A stretch of 64,000 nucleotides of DNA from Rhododendron vialii (Eukaryota; Streptophyta; Magnoliopsida; Ericales; Ericaceae): contig NC_080557.1 in assembly GCF_030253575.1 (NCBI RefSeq), positions 47,334,501 through 47,398,500 of the forward strand. The letters are read 5' to 3'. The notes beneath the pieces were generated by a model. That model worked only from the letters and a program-made list of their open reading frames with translations. It was not told the origin of the DNA and ran no database searches. A program made the position numbers and the translations under genes. This document shows, piece after piece, positions 1 through 13,457 of the stretch. Each line of letters starts with the position of its first letter. Position 1 is the first letter of the stretch.

Positions 1-1025
1 TCTCAACTAGAGAAATTAAAAAATTATATAAAAAAATTGTGAACCAAAGACAAATGGTGAAATATTTAACTTTTTACACTTCTCTCGTCAGAACAAATGA
101 TTAATCCAAAACATATGACGTGAATCTGAAAAAGATAGAAAAGCCAAGCAAAAATACCAAAATAGAAATTTAAGAACGGGGCCCAATATTCATATTCGAA
201 ACCACTAGTACCGAGTTTCATGAAAACTTTTCATGTTTCCTATCCGTTGATGGTGTCAAATTTTGAATTTAAGAGTTTGGGTCACTTAATCTGGAATCCT
301 CGTAAACAAAGTTAATGGAGGGTCCAAAATATAATAAACGAAATTATTATTAAAATTGGATTTTGTTAAAACATAAACGCAGGATTAGACGTATTTAGTC
401 CAATCCCAGGCATTTAATCCTAAATCAAACGAGGCCAAAGCTCATATGGAGGCCGGCATACACACGTAAACCCGTTTCTTTACTTTATTCTTCTTCCTTA
501 TTTTTGTTGTTTATTCAACTATATAATTACGGAGTACTATTTAACTTCCTCATGTCCCGTGCATTGCACTGGTTTTTTGCTGGCATAGGATAAAACCAGG
601 GTAATTATTTGTAAGATCTATTCCTCACTGTATAATGGGTGTATGCGGGGACACGGCCGTCCCCATGAAACAGCAGGGGGTGGGCAGTGCCTGCTGCTTC
701 ACGGGGCTGACAGAATCCCCGCGTCCATATTATGAGCATCGCTTGCACTATTTTCCTGTATCTTATTTTCCTGTAGATACGCACCACCACAAACACATTT
801 AGGTGAACAGTATTTCTTTGCCAAAGATCATATCTTGGTGAATTTTGCAATATATTACTACCATAAACTCGATAATCTTGTGATCTTCCGCATCATAGCG
901 GCATTGAAGAAAATTTTCCAGATGGGAAGCTTTCTCGAAATTAACTAGCAGAAATGGTCATTTCTTACCACGTTAACATCCTGCTCCGAAATAGTATTCA
1001 CAAAGAAACCAACACAAATGGTTTC
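1..1025. other. Intergenic/3' flank of exonuclease gene
   Basis: No coding region is supported. The sequence is AT-rich with only short open frames lacking family signatures. The part nearest 1026 should include the 3' untranslated region of the minus-strand exonuclease gene. Confidence 0.5.
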
Positions 1026-4000
1026 TCAGCTCCACGTAATATTGGTCATCAAACTTTTCAATCCTGGAGCCTGAGGCCAGTCCGGCCAAGCTTGTGACTC
1101 CTGGTTGGAGTCCAGGGCACATTCGCCTCTCCCTACATGTAGTTCCTCATCTTCCTTCAATTCCGGCCTCGAATCCAAACACCAACATCTGTAGTTCGAC
1201 TTCGAAATCTGAAAAAGTTCATCTGGGGTCATACTCTCAAGGTTCTCGAAATCCCAAGAATCCAAACTGGTGGGTAGCGAATTTTGCGTATTTTGAGCCG
1301 TAGTGAATGTCCCCAACTCTTCGACGTGATGATTTTGAGCGCGCATCCTCTTGTACAGCCTCATTACAGAAACACAATCTACAAATGGATCATGCACCCC
1401 TGCCTGTATCTCATACCTGTGAAGCCAACAACTTCATGACGATCATTGAAAAATCATGGATCATTCAAAAACAAATACTGTATACTTTTATGAGCTATTC
1501 TATAATTCACTTTTATGTAGCGGTTGATGACCAGAGATCACAGCAGCTCTTCTTAATTCTTTCTATTATTTACAAAGGGTGACTAAAACAAACAAAGTAT
1601 AATTGAAAATGCAAGAGGAAGATACACAACGCTTGCTGATTTATGCAAAAAGCGCAAGTTTGTTAACAATCAAGTAGGACCTCCCACGCACCTCAAGATA
1701 AACAGAGAGGTTTTGGATTAGTTGTAGCCATAACAGCTAAACCAGTACGACGACTAAAAGCCAAATAGTAAAGTCTTAAAATGACCATATGGACGAAAAT
1801 TTAATTCAAATGCACATATAATATGTTCCAAGTAAACCAAATTAAAATTTGAAGCATATATCTAATAGAAGCAGCAAAACTAAGCAGAGGATTTGCATGA
1901 CAAGTAACCAAAATTCTGGACAACAACAAATAACGCAACAGGAAAGTCCAGTAACTTGCCCTAGGTATGTCTGAGTAAGGTACTTCAGTGAATGGCTGAC
2001 AAGATTTGTTTTCATAAATGGACGGTATTTTGCCGTGTCCCTGCATGGAGAGAGAAATAGCTGTAAGCAACAAGACAGGAATTCTCTCCTCAACAAGTTA
2101 CAAAGTAGAAAGTTTTCTTTCCGACTCACTGAACTAAAACATTTGGGAATGCAAGAATATTATGACCTGGAAAATAACCTAACTCAAACTAAATCGCTAA
2201 TTCAATGCCTCATATCACAACTCACAAGCATGCAATTCACTCGTTCCACCGTTGAGCAGACCAGACAATATTCATCAATCCATCATAATATGTTATCTTG
2301 GTAGAGCATTTGTTTCTAACCAGTATAAAAGTACCATGTCGACAAATTTGCTCCATTTATCAACACGAAAAAGACGTACCTAACCAAGCGATCAGGATAG
2401 TTAATTTTCAAGCACTGCAAATCGTGTTGTATGTCATGACCCACGAGAAGCCTAGCATTCCCACCATCCCACCTTAGTCTTCCAATGGACTCTCCATTGT
2501 ACAGGATTTGCAGAAGCTGTTCACTCACTTCCTCGAGTGGCATAGCATCTCTTAGATGATGTTCCGTTATACCAGTGATTTCGTACCTGGGCAAGAAATT
2601 TCCACAGAATATGCAATTAACAAAGTGATAATCAAGTCCTTCAAACACATACTTCTAAAATATACAGGAACAAGCAACAGAGCAGTCCACGGATACCTGT
2701 AATTAGTGACAGGTGTTTCAGGCCGAACATAAGAGTGGAAAATCAGATTTTCGTCTTCATCAATCAGGCACACCCGAGCACAAAGGTCTAGTAAGCCATC
2801 GGTTTCACCACCGACCATTTCACAATCTAATGCGACTGCTCTGGGACTTCTGGCGTAGTATCCATTGTCTGAGGCTGAAATATCAATTTCATATTCCGTG
2901 CAGGGCGTTACCAGTGTTCCCTGAACCAGATAATTTTAGCATTAGAAAACCTAGATAGCTGCGTAATAAAACTAGCAATTCTAGCTTTCCAGTTTTTTAC
3001 CAAAAGAGCCCAACTCCTTTTCCCCTTTGGAAAACACAATCTTTAATACATTTTTCTTAACTTGCATGCTTGGAAAGTACTCTGAGTGACTATCTTACAA
3101 GGGGAGCAGGAGCAGGCAGTTGACACATTTCTTTGTGCTCGGTAAGACTAGCTGGGCTGTCAAAGAATTTCATGCAGAGGCTGCAACAGTAGTCAGCAAA
3201 GATCCTTGAACAATTTTCTTTTGACAGAGGACCTAAACGTTTGAAAGGATGTGTTAAAAGAAAATAACCAAGGAAATAAACCTACCAATGGGTAACATAC
3301 AATTTCGTTCTGGCCATTGAACAGTTTCCCTTTTTCGACAACGGACTTATAAATTAGAGAAAGTGATAAAAGAAAATAACCAAGATGTGAAACCTATCAA
3401 TGGATAAAACGCAAATCACATTCACTTGTAAAAAAAACAAACACTCACCAGTGAGATGCTCTCTCAATGATTCAAAGGTTTTGCAATGCTTTTGACACAC
3501 CCCACACTTCGGCTGATGAATAGAGTGGTACGAGGCTCTCATGTGCGAAACAAGATGCTCCTTTTTCTTGTACTGCTTGAAGCATGCAGAGCACTTGTGC
3601 CTGCGTAGTGTGAACTAAAACATCGTTAGCCCTCTTCACTCCCATTCAAGACACCATATTGGATGAAAAGTAAAAACCAAGAAGGATAAATTAGTGTAGA
3701 CTGTAGACGTTATACTTGGAGTAATAACTTATATCAAACCATATAAACTAATTCAAAAGTCCGCAAGAATATTCCATGGTACAGCATGCAACTACATAAG
3801 ATTGTATGACGAGAAGAGCCAAAGAGGACATTCCAGATCAATTCTGATGATGCTCGTACAGGAAATAACATCAGCTCCAAATTTAGCAGAAATTTGGCAA
3901 AGATAAGAGTGGAGAACCATGAGTAACACACACCACTAATGTCATATCCAAGCGGATACTGATGTCTCAGTGAAACATTCTGCAAATGAACCTATGTCGT

Positions 4001-4541
4001 AGATTCTAGTGAACATTTCGAGTTTCAATAACGAACTTATGTCGTTTTCAATCACTTAAGTTAACCAGCAGCGACCCGACTACACGGCGAATTGCACTCA
4101 CATCGTAAACGATTACCTCAACGAAGGCTAGATGTGCTGCTCAAAACAATGAATTACTACATCAAAATCACCAGTATACCTATGCACAACAACAATTAAT
4201 ATTGTGTTTCGGACATGGAAACAAGCCACACCAGAAAACTTTGAAACTTGTTCCATAACTTCTTACGCATATCCACTAATTCATAAACTAACAGTACTGG
4301 AATGGGTAAGCAAGCAAGTCGGAGTAGAAAATCACGGTATGATGAGAGCAGGGCAAAATGCTGCACCAAGCAAAACTAGGTCTGAAAACCATGAGCTCGT
4401 TAACTGATGACTGATTTCCAGGAGCAAAACATACATACATACATACATACATAAAAAAAAATGATGAGAGAGAGAGAGGGAGGGAGGGAGTGATGACCTT
4501 GTTGTTAGGGTTTTAGGAGGGTCTGCGGCGTCGGAATCCAT
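1026..4541 (-). CDS. C2H2 zinc-finger RNA exonuclease, REX4/ISG20-like (DEDDh)
   Basis: Seven exons join in frame on the minus strand: 4541-4498, 3600-3449, 3232-3099, 2920-2697, 2586-2380, 2040-1960 and 1416-1026, giving 410 residues. The N-terminus has three Cys/His fingers at about residues 17-105 (CSAC, CGVC and CSLC knuckles). The C-terminal half is a DEDDh exonuclease: DCEMVG at 142-147 gives the first Asp and Glu, GHDIQHDL at 234-241 supplies Asp240, and HDPFVD gives His289 and Asp294. All five catalytic positions are present. The family trims 3' ends of structured RNA; plant members with this finger-nuclease layout resemble Arabidopsis At3g27970/At5g40310, recalled from memory. The start MDSDAADPPKT fits the family and splices directly to the first finger. 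Intron 6 begins with GC rather than GT. Substrate and location are not known from sequence. Confidence 0.88.
4431..4490. repeat. Microsatellites (ATAC)n and (AG)n in exonuclease intron 1
   Basis: About five CATA units run from 4431 to 4452, followed by an AG/GGGA-rich purine tract at 4460-4490 that abuts the exon 1 donor. On the gene's sense strand it reads as a CT-rich tract just inside intron 1. Confidence 0.85.
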
Positions 4542-5866
4542 GCATGCGAGATTAAATTAGCTGCAGCGAATGTGTATGCAACGCTATGCGTATCACAGTG
4601 TGTGTATCGGTCCAGGGGGGGAGATTCGATGACGAGAGGAGCGGGGGGGTTAGGGTTTTGCTTCCGGAAGCTTAAAACCCTTGGTTCGGAGTGCGAATGA
4701 TTTTTCGTGTGGGCTTTTTAACTTTGTGGAAGGGAGATAGTGTGAAGGAAAGAAAAAGGAAAGAGAATTAAGAAGAAAATAACTATTAATGGAGTATCTC
4801 TTTACTACAAAAGATGCATGGTGATTTGATTTTAATTACTCCCTACTTCCTTTTGGAGTATCTCTCTCACAACAAATGGAGTGATGATGCTAACTTCCGT
4901 TTTAACTTTCAAGCATTTTTTTTTTATCAAAAAAAAAAAATTGAGCCGATAGTTTTGTGATGAATTTTTATAAATTATTGATTTGTTTTTATTCGATTCG
5001 ATGAGAGAAATTTAAAAAGTCAATTTTTTTACTTTTACTTAAATATTTTTTAAAATATCCTATTTTAAGAAGGAAAAAAAAAACACCATTTTTTTTATAG
5101 GTATTTTTCAAAATATTTGGGTAAAAGTAGTTTTTTTTTTTTTTACTTTTCTGATTCTCTTATCGAAACGAATCAATAATTCACAAAAGTTTGACGAAAA
5201 ATTAACGAACGCTAATTTCTTTTGAATAAATGTAAAACCTTAAAAAAATCATTTTAATCCTTCAAAAACAATGGAGTGATTTCGAATCCTCCCCGGTCCA
5301 AAGTTTTGACTACAGAAAACAGTTCTAATCTGGGCCGCACATTTGAAAGATCAATTGTTCAGATCTGCTCATAAACTCTTTGTGAAAAGAATTCAATTCT
5401 TCATGTGAAGAGTCTTGAATAAATTTGAATCATTGATTGCAGCATTGAACGGTCAAGATTATCGACTATCCATTCTAGTCCAAAACTTAGACCGGAGAGG
5501 ATTCACTCCCAAACAATTAAAAGTAAGCGAGTTTGATAGCACACATGAAAGATATTCACGAAACTCTCCATGACAACCAAATCAACCATTCACATTCACC
5601 ACACGAATAACAAAAATGTTAGCATACATGACAATCAGATCTATAAAACCATGAATCTGAATTATTCATTTTATTTCATTGACGGTTTGATGAACCAAGT
5701 GTCACGTAACCGCTCCTCCACGAACAAAGGACCCGGCCGGGTGCACTGTCACTGAATGATCACTCCATACTGGAGTGCTGCCAGAAGAGAACTTTTGGGT
5801 TACCTTCGTCAACGAGTGAGAATATATCAACGCCTCAACGGTATATCCCACATCCTCGGAGGTCGG

Positions 5867-5911
<45 letters not shown>

Positions 5912-5924
5912 GTGAGGAAAGGAT
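4542..5924. promoter_or_regulatory. Shared intergenic region between divergent exonuclease and DLH genes
   Basis: The two genes are transcribed away from each other, so this 1.4-kb interval must contain both promoters. It holds A/T homopolymer runs (4916-5140) and a (CT)n leader tract next to the DLH start. No gene is seen. Exact TATA boxes and start sites cannot be assigned. Confidence 0.55.
5873..5909 (+). repeat. (CT)n tract in DLH leader
   Basis: Uninterrupted CT dinucleotides lie about 15 bp upstream of the inferred start at 5925, so in the probable 5' leader. An out-of-frame short open frame (5756-5947) overlaps the start and could act as an upstream ORF if transcription begins early enough. 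Confidence 0.85.
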
Positions 5925-8900
5925 ATGTCAGGCTCTCAATGCTGTGAGAACCCACCTGCCCTGAGCTCGAGCTGCGGATCATCAGGGTCAGTTTTGGAAC
6001 TTGGAGGCCTCAAGGCTTACGCCACTGGCCCCTCTGACTCCAAGCTTGCAATCCTTCTAATTTCAGACGTTTTTGGTAATCACACACTTCCTTATTCCGC
6101 TTCAATTCCACGTTTTCCGTGTCTCCGTCTCGTATTTTTTCATTTCCTCTATCTGGGTTCTATCGACATGGATAATGAGAATATGAGATGTTCTTGATGT
6201 TGTTTATATTTGAAAGATCCTTTCATAGACAGTAGAGGACGTTCAATTTTTTGTGCTGATAACCACGTGTCTAGGCCAGCATATACGCACCTTGACTAAT
6301 ACGCGGACCATAAACCCATCGCCACCACTGGGGGCCACTTAAAGCTGGAGCAGATGCTCCATATGAACTGCCGCTAAAGAGTTGATAGCATATGAGAGTA
6401 AATAGAGTTGATATCACCAGGCCAATTGATTTTACATTATGAATGTTTTTTTGTGTAAGCACTATCATAATCATCATCTTCCCTAACAGCTGTTATTTGT
6501 GCTTGAAGAATTCTCCAGTAACTTGCCTCGGCTATTGGGGCTTGGGGGAAACCGTGAATCATTGAAACAAAAACTGTTTCATTTTGTTAGCCATAGCCCC
6601 CTTTACTAATAGACATACTCCCTAGATTGAGGAAGAGTAAATTATGGCACCATTCCACTAAGGCAGTGTTTGGTTCACCGGGATGGAGCTATAATAGACT
6701 GGTCACGCTATAAAATAACAGAATTGAAGTTGAATCATCATTCAACAGTTTAGGTGAAGAACCATTAAAATAGGAGGCAAAGGGATGACCTTTTCATGGC
6801 TTCCCGAAATTGTTCCAGCAAACCACTGCTTAAAAGTTTACTGCTCTATAAATGTTTTGCCAGTTGCATGCTTTAAGTTGTATCTGGTATCATTCTTTGA
6901 CTGAGAGTAGTAGTTGTTCTTTTGGGATATGATTGTGTTGTGTATTTCAACCCTCCCAAGGAAATTATAGGCTTTTAGCACTTGAGACTTCCTTTGCTAC
7001 TGTGGAAGATTGAATTACCAAAGGAGACCAGTTAAGCCTATTTGATTTACTATAAAACTTCCGAGGTACATCAATAGAAGAAATTTCATGTCATGAGCTG
7101 CACGAATCCAGGATATCTTACCTAGTTACCCATTTTCTTAATCCTGGTGTCCCTAATAGTGAAGCGCTGCTCATTATATACTCATAAGTTCACAACATAT
7201 ACTCACACATTATTGGTTTGGGGTTTTAAAGTGCAAGTTTCAGCCTTTTCCATATACAACTATCTGGAGTGGAAGGGAAATTGATTGTGTGCGTCGTATA
7301 TTCATATATGATCTGGTGAACCATTAACGTTCTAGCATTTTTCCTTGTTTTACTATGTATTTACAGTCATAACTCTTTTTGGCAGGGTTCGAAGCTCCGA
7401 ACCTTAGGTATGTCCTCTTCCCAAACATTTATCTCCCACTGTAGGAATTTTCATTGATGAAGATAATATATGCTTTCTTGTTTACCTAATTTCACTAACT
7501 CGTGTGGTGTCTCTTTGGACGTAACTATTGCTGTTGGCGCAGCTACCTAAAAAATACGAGATCCACCACATTCCTGTTCTCCATCTCTTGGGTCTGTTGC
7601 CCATTTGACATTCATGTCATCTACGTTTGCTGTTACTATCATATACTATATTTGGCTGCAACGGACTTGGAATTCTAAGTTCAGTAATAGCTAAAATACA
7701 GTGAAGGCTGAACTTTGGCAATGACTGCTCCATACGCCCGTATTCAGCTATTTTCCTTAATTTTGTCAATAAATTTCATTTTTTTTTTTCAACATTAGTA
7801 ATATGTTTTTTTTTTTTGCTGTCGTCGATTTTTCAGTTTTCTATTTCCCTAAAAGGATAAAACAACATTGTTACTTTTCCTCTTTATGTTGATATGTATT
7901 ATGTTGGTATTGTGAGTATTGTTTTATGGACCAAAACTGGGTTTTGTCTACTGTAACTATGTAGGAAGCTTGCAGACAAGGTTGCAGCCGCTGGATTCTA
8001 TGTGGTGGTTCCGGACTTCTTTTATGGAGATCCCTATTCGCCCAGCAACTCTGAGAAGCCTCTGCCAGTCTGGATACAATCTCATGGAACAGTATGTCCC
8101 TCGCTCTATCCCTTCACAGTTGAATTTTCATGGACTATCTCTCACCTATTCGTTATCATGGCTCGAATCGTGGCATATTTATCGTCATGCAATCAGATCA
8201 ATATTTTCAGCTATACGACACAAAAATGCTGAAAGCCTCGTGATTATTTTGTTCAATTTTCATCACAGGATAAAGGATTTGAAGATGCAAAACCAGTTAT
8301 TTCAGCTCTGAAAAATAAAGGCTTCTCTGCGATTGGAGCTGCAGGATTTTGCTGGGGTGGTGAGTGTGTTTTACTTACTGCTCTAGTAGGTAGACTGGTA
8401 GAGTCTTTTGTATTCATAAACACTTGTTGGCTTTAGCATGTGTGCCGAGTGTATCGAAGATCCAATATAACCATTTAATGCACTTGACTCTAACTTCTTG
8501 ATATCTTATCAGCCAAGGTGGTTGTAGAACTGGGAAAGTCCGACTACATTCAAGCTGCAGTAGTTCTACACCCTTCCCTTGTCACTGTGGATGATATTAA
8601 GGGTAAACTTCCTCAACATATTCTTCTACTTCCTCGACATATTCTTTTTCGTGAAGCTATGTAAGCCTTGCCTTGATTAGTTGATAAAATGTCGGGGGTG
8701 TTATTTGAGAAAAAAGGGACTTGAGTCAGATGCATTGGTTCAGTTTTTGATCTGTTCCTGGAGTAGAAGACAATGGAGGCAACAATCAATGATCAATGGG
8801 ATGTTCCTAATGGGACAGAGTAGGGACTACTTAGTCAGTCAGGTGGACACGTTGGTCGGTTCCACGACACCTCATCTGGGGCTTCCTATTGGTGGGGTAT

Positions 8901-9956
8901 AGCAAATGCCTACCCAAACTTTCTAAGTAGTGATATACCTATGTATAGCAGCAAAATCAGAGGGCTAAGAGGTGGAAGTGGCATTTGCACCTCCTGATTC
9001 TCTTTGCCTCTTTAAGTATGCTAAAAAGTGCCACTTGGTACATTATGAATCAAATCCGGATGGACACATCCCTTTCATGCCCTTAGGCTATATGCAAATT
9101 TGCATATGATGTCATTTTTAGAATCTCCATTAGGTTTATTACAAGAAAACCAGGAAACTATGTTTTGGTATCTTATATGCGTTCTTCTCAATGAAGTTAA
9201 TGAAAAAACCACACTAGGATTCAGAAGTTGCACATATTTGACATTACCTGATTCTTGTGAATCTTTGGCTATAGACATGGGTCCACATAAAGGCCTAACT
9301 GGGTGGGTTTTGAGAGAGATTTTTGATCTGTATTTATCACATCCTCGTGATTGATTTAAGAGCCCGAGGTGTGCCCCACAAAACCCATATGTACATGATA
9401 TGTACAAGCTCATATGTACCCACAGCTTTATTGTTGATTTAATGACTCCAAATCATCATTTTCTGTTTTCAGAGCTGAAGGCTCCCATTGCTATATTGGG
9501 AGCTGAAGTTGACAGAATCTCTCCACCAGAGCTTCTCAAGAAATTTGAGGAAGTTTTATCTTCTAGAGCTGAGGTATGTCAGATTTCTGTTCTGCATACT
9601 TGATTCCAAGACCAGCGAACCATTAACGTTTCTTGTGAATTATTTGCAATCGAGTCTATAAACAATCATCAATCCCGAAATGCATTCTTGACATCCTTGT
9701 CATATTCTTATCATACTGCATGTTCAGGCATTTAAATCATTGATTGTGTCACTTGTTTTCCCCTGATTACTGTTGGATGAGTCCCTAATTTGGCTTCTTA
9801 TTCATGGTGCTACAGTTGAATGGGTATGTGAAGATATTTCCCGGCACTTCTCATGGATGGACAGTCAGGTACAATGTTGAAGATGAAACGGCTGTCAAAC
9901 GTGCTGAAGAAGCCCATCAAAATATGTTAGATTGGTTTGTTGAGTATGTCAAGTAA
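5925..9956 (+). CDS. Dienelactone hydrolase family protein (alpha/beta hydrolase)
   Basis: Seven exons join in frame: 5925-6075, 7386-7407, 7965-8091, 8269-8359, 8513-8602, 9473-9573 and 9816-9956, giving 240 residues, the usual length. The DLH catalytic triad is intact: Cys128 in GFCWGAK (nucleophile), Asp174 in GAEVDRISPP and His207 in TSHGWTVRYN. Known DLHs hydrolyse dienelactones in bacteria. Plant homologues are annotated as carboxymethylenebutenolidase-like or endo-1,3;1,4-beta-glucanase-like and lack a settled substrate. No signal peptide is seen; the N-terminus is MSGSQCCENPP, so a cytosolic enzyme is inferred. Exon 2 is a 22-nt microexon encoding EAPNL, needed to keep the frame and the conserved FEAPNLRKLADKVA stretch. 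Genes predicted without transcript data may miss it. Confidence 0.92.
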
Positions 9957-10938
9957 AGGAAAGGATTCTGGCAATTAGGGGGGCCGATAGCTGATTGTCA
10001 TACTATTACTGGTAGTAGTAAATAAGGGAAGATCCCATATGTGAGACTGATACACTACTATTACGTATTACCTGGACTACTTCCGTTCTTTGCATGGTTC
10101 CTATGAGTAGTTTATGACATCACTCCAATATGTTCTCGAACGACATCGTTGTCCTCATTCCATAGTTTTTATGCTGATGTTTACGCTTTGACTTCAAGAT
10201 CGTCATTTGTAGGAGTTTCATTGTGGTAATGCTATTTTTTGTAGTCTGGAAATGTTCTGGGACCTTTAGAATTGAATTTGCCAGTATCACTCTATGCTTG
10301 TGTTTGTGGAAGTGTTCAAATACATGATACCCGCAACTAAGTGAAGTTCCATTATCATTGTCAATAGAGGAATCGGCTTGTGAATTGAAATTACTTTTGC
10401 CCCAAATTTTGAATTAACTCAAACCGAATTGCCAGGCGTAGATATTCGGTAACAATCCTAGAAGACACAAAGATTGCATCTAAGGAACCAGTAGTGTTTT
10501 AACTTTTAAGATATATTATAGCAAGTAATAAAAGTTTAGACATGAATGGCTGATGAGCACATAGGTCAATACATAGACCTGCATCGGAGTGTAGAGATGT
10601 GGATCCAAACCTTAGCTTGACCTCATATCCACCACGATACATGAAGTGAAGCAAAACTCAAATCCAAGTATCCTTTTGCAAATAGAAGCACAAAGATCAA
10701 GTTGAATCGTTTGATTCGTGTATCGAATGGATCATCGGTCATATTTCTTGTCAAGTATGGTTTGATGGCAATAATATGTAGCCCAAGAAAAGTACATCAA
10801 GTTAGTATCCATTAACATTGGATATAGAGTATATACCTAACACTTAAAACAAATGGACAAAATGGATGTCCTCAAATTCGAATCCACAGATATTAAGTAA
10901 CCAAGCTTGTTAGGAATTCAGAAATCCGTATGTGGCAT
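9957..10938. other. Convergent 3' flanks of DLH and HMA genes
   Basis: The DLH gene (plus) and the HMA gene (minus) converge here. The interval holds their 3' untranslated regions and AT-rich spacer. No open frame with recognisable similarity is seen. Confidence 0.5.
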
Positions 10939-12369
10939 TCAATAGTGGCCGATATATGCTTGCTTGGCCCCGTGATGACCATAATGTGGTGGTAGAGGCG
11001 GCGCCGGCCTCTGATAACACCATGGGTCATGTTGAGGCTGTGGCCTCTGATTATACCATGGGTCATATTGAGGTAGTGGCCTGTCATACACAATTGGCTC
11101 CACGTGTGGCACGTGCGGCAAGCGGTACCGATGATCCTCCGAATACTCCTCCCTGTTGGAGCGCGGATAGTGTGGGCCCGGAGGAGGAGGGCGGAACCGG
11201 GGAGGAGGAGGGAGAAACCGGGGAGGATTCAGAGGCGGCTGAAGCATAACCTTCGGCATGTTGTCACTGGGACGTATGATGACCGGTTTCTTGTGGTGGA
11301 GCTTGCAATAGGGATCCCTGCATGTATCAAGTGCAGATGGCTTCGGTGGCACATAAGCCTCAAACTCATGTGGGTCAGATTCATGGTGCCCGAAGATGTC
11401 CTCTTTGTTGAACCCCTTCTGATCACCATTGCCATGCTTTTTCTTGTTCTCCTTGGGTTTGGAATCAAGATCCCCATTTTTCTTGTCTTCCTTGGTGTTG
11501 TTGGAATCCTTGGTTTTGGCATTGGGAGTTGGTTTCTCATAGGACACCACCACTGCTTTCTTCTTCTTTTGCCTGATCTTCTCTACCAGCAGTTGAGGGT
11601 GTGCTCTTCCTAACACTGTCACCAGCCCTTTTTCTGAGTCAATGTCATATCCATATACACCTTGCAATAGTGAAAAAAATGAAATTAATTCACTACTTTA
11701 TAATCCTGTTACAACAAAATCACAGAGATTCCTATAGGACCACCGGATTAGTCGAGGTAAAAAAAAATAGAAGAAGGAAGAATCATCATGGAGATTCCTA
11801 GATCTTAAACTGTTGGTTTCTTTGGCATTACATTTGAAGTTTTGCTCTTGATATGGGTCCTAGTGTTTGTGGCTTTAGCAGAAGGCAAAACGAGTAGCTA
11901 GTAAAAATATTTGAACCAAACAAAGTATTTCCTAAGCCTCAAGGGATTGGTGGAGTGGAGAAATGAAAACAGGGAAAGGTTTCTATACTCTCTGGAACTC
12001 ACAAGTTTGGCTCCCAACATCGGCAAAAAATTGTCGGACCCATTGGAGGTTTGTTCGGTCATTGATTTCACAATTCGGGATTAGTCGAGGGGCGCATAGC
12101 CTGATAGAAAAACCTATATCAAACGAAATATTAAGAGATATTGTCGGAACACTACCATCAATAGTGGACAGCAATTTCTTCAACCTAACCACACATGCCT
12201 TGCAACAACCCAGATTCACCTTCAAAACACAAGTCTGCAATAAACACAATTACAGAGAGACAAACAATAAAAACAGACCAAACTAAAAGGAAAAAGACTG
12301 CAAAGACGTAAAAATGTAGCAAAATTAAAAGTAGAAAATAAATACCGGATAAATATCCCGAGGGTCCAT
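10939..12369 (-). CDS. HMA-domain, proline-rich metal-associated protein
   Basis: Three exons on the minus strand, 12369-12346, 12234-12156 and 11660-10939, join in frame to 274 residues. After MDPRDIYP comes a heavy-metal-associated fold: strand TCVLKVNLG, the metal-binding C-x2-C of CCKAC at about residues 19-23, helix VVRLKKLLSTI, then GVYGYDIDSEKGLVTVLG and a second helix. The remainder is a Lys/Asn/Asp-rich linker followed by a Pro-rich tail with runs of PPPP and two QxDPWxxQRP-like repeats, ending GAKQAYIGHY. The layout matches plant HIPP/HPP-type proteins that bind metals such as Cu or Zn. The usual C-terminal CaaX isoprenylation box is absent, so membrane anchoring by farnesyl is not expected. 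Exon 1 is short, so the start rests on the match to family N-termini. Confidence 0.82.
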
Positions 12370-12982
12370 TAAAAAAAATGGCTTGATAAGGAAGAAGCAA
12401 AAATAGGTGATTGATTTATCTCTCTTCTTCTTCAATCTCTAAGAGTGAAGTTATTTTGTTTCTCCATATTACTAGTACTAGTATTTAATACGAGAAAGAA
12501 GTGTATTTTATCTAGAAAAGGTAATGAACTTAATCGGATAATAAGTATCTTTTCCAAATTAAACTAATCTCTCAAATCTAAGAATCTTTCCTATTAAAAA
12601 ACCCTATAGCCAATCTTAACTCCACGCTATGCATGCATATAATGCAAATCCTAACCAATTCAATGGAAAGCTCTATGTATATTTTGCCCTATTTTGCATC
12701 TATCCTTTCAAAATCCATTTCAAAAAATAAAATCTACTTAGAAAGGCAGTGAATCTTTGATAAGGTGGATCTTATACGAATAGCCAATTATAAAGTTGAG
12801 AAAGATATCATAAGATTCTCCGAAAGGAAAAAATTATTATTAAGTGCTCCTTGAGCACCACCGTGTGGTGATCCAAAGCCCTCCACCACCGCACATTCAC
12901 TCTGAGCTCATGATTAAGGCCATTGGACCCTGCGAATGTGTGGTAATAGAAGGCTTTGGAACAATTACTCCACTTGATGGTT

Positions 12983-13216
12983 CGGCTTGAACCCGGAGAT
13001 GGTGTTGTGCACCAGCTGCATAGCACCGTGCTATGCGGCATCCGAGCCATCCGTTTGGCAATCTCATGGTCTAGATTTCATCTTAGCAATGAATGGCTCG
13101 TATGCTATAAGGTGGAGATGAAATTTGAACCGTTAGATTGCCGAACTGCCAGCTCGAATACTGCACAACACCGTGTTGCGCAGCTGGTGCACAACACCAT
13201 CCCCGGGTTCATACGG
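12983..13216. mobile_element. Foldback MITE
   Basis: The ends are a ~37-bp inverted repeat: the left arm CGGCTTGAACCCGGAGATGG continues to ACCAGCTGC, and the right end reads the same on the other strand with few mismatches. Similarity continues inward (GCAATCTcATGGTcTAGATTTCATCT against its complement), so nearly the whole element folds back with a centre near 13095. No target duplication could be fixed, so the superfamily is unassigned. Confidence 0.8.
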
Positions 13217-13455
13217 CTCATGTGAGATAAAGGTTTTCTCCACCACACAATGACGTGGAAGCCACGCACACTGAATAATTACTCGTGAGATAGGCAGGGC
13301 CATTTTTTCCACGTCCCGGAAATAAGAACAAGAAAACCCTGTCTGCTTCCTCCGAGAGATGCATCACTTAAGTTCCAGTAGTAACTATTCCATTCATCTA
13401 TTTCGTCCCACATTCACCCAAGAAGGTTTAGGATTCAAGCTTTGCTTTCCCAAAA

Positions 13456-13457
<2 letters not shown>

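Noticed and set aside
10932-11613. Long plus-strand open frames (105 and 169 codons)
   Set aside because: They are shadows of the minus-strand HMA gene exon 3, whose frame has a conserved domain and family splice structure.
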